Assembly: GCA_017472905.1 (NCBI GenBank)
Contig: JAFUNW010000136.1
Location: 1-6,678 of the forward strand
Reading direction: 5' to 3'
Length of the DNA: 6,678 nt
From: Bacteroidaceae bacterium
GTDB lineage: Bacteria; Bacteroidota; Bacteroidia; Bacteroidales; Bacteroidaceae
Shown here: in pieces, positions 6,354-6,678 of the stretch
Layout: the number at the start of each line of letters is the position of its first letter
How positions within the stretch are numbered: position 1 is the first letter of the stretch
The notes under the pieces: generated by a model
What the model saw: only the letters and a program-made list of their open reading frames with translations
Database searches by the model: none
What the model was told of the DNA's origin: nothing
Made by a program: the position numbers and the translations under genes

Positions 6354-6678
6354 TGCTCATTATATGATTTATCTGTTCTCTTATTTTCTTTCTTGCACGC
6401 GACAGCAACACTCTTACATGCACTGCGCTTAGTCCGGTGGCGTTTTCAATTTCCTCCAATGAGTATTCTTCCATATCACGCATCATCATAATCTGTTTTT
6501 GCTTTTCCGGTAATAAACCCAGAAACTTCTTCACCCATTCCACCGCATCTTTCATTTCTATCTGAAAAGCAGCATTTCCATTATCTTCTCCAATAGCCAA
6601 ATTGCCCAGTAAAGACAGGTCCTCCTCTATTATCGGTCTGGAACGCAACACATCAATTGAAAGATTACGCACCATCCG
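6340..6678 (-). CDS. ECF (sigma-70 family) RNA polymerase sigma factor, N-terminus beyond window
   Basis: The frame stays open through the right edge (the codon before Met at 6675 is CGG, Arg), so the gene is partial and the first ATG in the window is probably internal. The visible part begins at the end of region 2 (VRNLSIDVLRSR, typical of region 2.4, which contacts the -10 element). A linker of about 35 residues follows, then region 4 (about 48-105 from the visible Met): LLPEKQKQIMMMRDMEEYSL, then EEIENATGLSAVHVRVLLSR as the helix-turn-helix that reads the -35 element, and a basic ARKKIREQ tail. ECF sigma factors are usually about 160-190 residues, so roughly 60 residues are missing. The downstream overlapping gene is the likely anti-sigma partner. 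The operon promoter lies outside the window. Confidence 0.93.
   Translation of the reverse strand, partial: RMVRNLSIDVLRSRPIIEEDLSLLGNLAIGEDNGNAAFQIEMKDAVEWVKKFLGLLPEKQKQIMMMRDMEEYSLEEIENATGLSAVHVRVLLSRARKKIREQINHIMSNEKR

Noticed and set aside
1..6678. CRISPR arrays, tRNA/rRNA genes, insertion sequences or phage attachment sites
   Set aside because: No spaced direct repeats, cloverleaf, transposase or terminal inverted repeats were seen; the only tandem repeats are the coding TonB_C units.

Overview
The window looks like a Bacteroides (order Bacteroidales) chromosomal segment. The evidence is an AT-rich composition, promoter-like elements of the Bacteroides type (TTTG plus TAnnTTTG), A-rich leaders mostly without Shine-Dalgarno sequences, and a gene content typical of gut Bacteroidetes: a secreted GH2 glycosidase, a BlaI/M56 pair whose sensor carries TonB-like domains, and an ECF sigma / anti-sigma / DUF4252 operon. 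I cannot name the species from sequence alone.

Layout. (1) 1-1782, minus strand: N-terminal 594 codons of a secreted glycoside hydrolase family 2 enzyme; the C-terminus lies beyond the left edge. (2) 1783-2030: divergent intergenic region with a candidate promoter on each strand and a perfect 17-bp palindrome inside the rightward promoter, the probable BlaI operator. (3) 2031-5137, plus strand: a two-gene operon of a BlaI/MecI-family repressor and a 901-residue M56 (BlaR1-type) membrane metallopeptidase. The long periplasmic part of the peptidase holds a carboxypeptidase-regulatory-like (TonB-receptor N-terminal type) domain, a segment resembling the ExbD periplasmic domain, and three tandem TonB C-terminal domains. 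(4) 5138-5270: convergent intergenic region with a strong 12-bp hairpin terminator. (5) 5271-6678, minus strand: an operon read right to left, with an ECF sigma factor (5' end cut by the right edge), a single-pass anti-sigma-like protein overlapping it by 14 nt, and an exported DUF4252 protein.

How it may work together. The BlaI/M56 pair fits the known BlaR1-BlaI logic: an outside signal activates a cytoplasm-facing zinc protease, which leads to loss of the repressor. Here the penicillin-binding sensor of BlaR1 is replaced by domains taken from the TonB-ExbD-receptor energy-transduction machinery, so the signal could be the state of the envelope or of TonB-dependent uptake; this is inference. 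The sigma/anti-sigma/DUF4252 operon is a second, separate transmembrane signalling module. The most notable object is the M56 fusion protein at 2432-5137.
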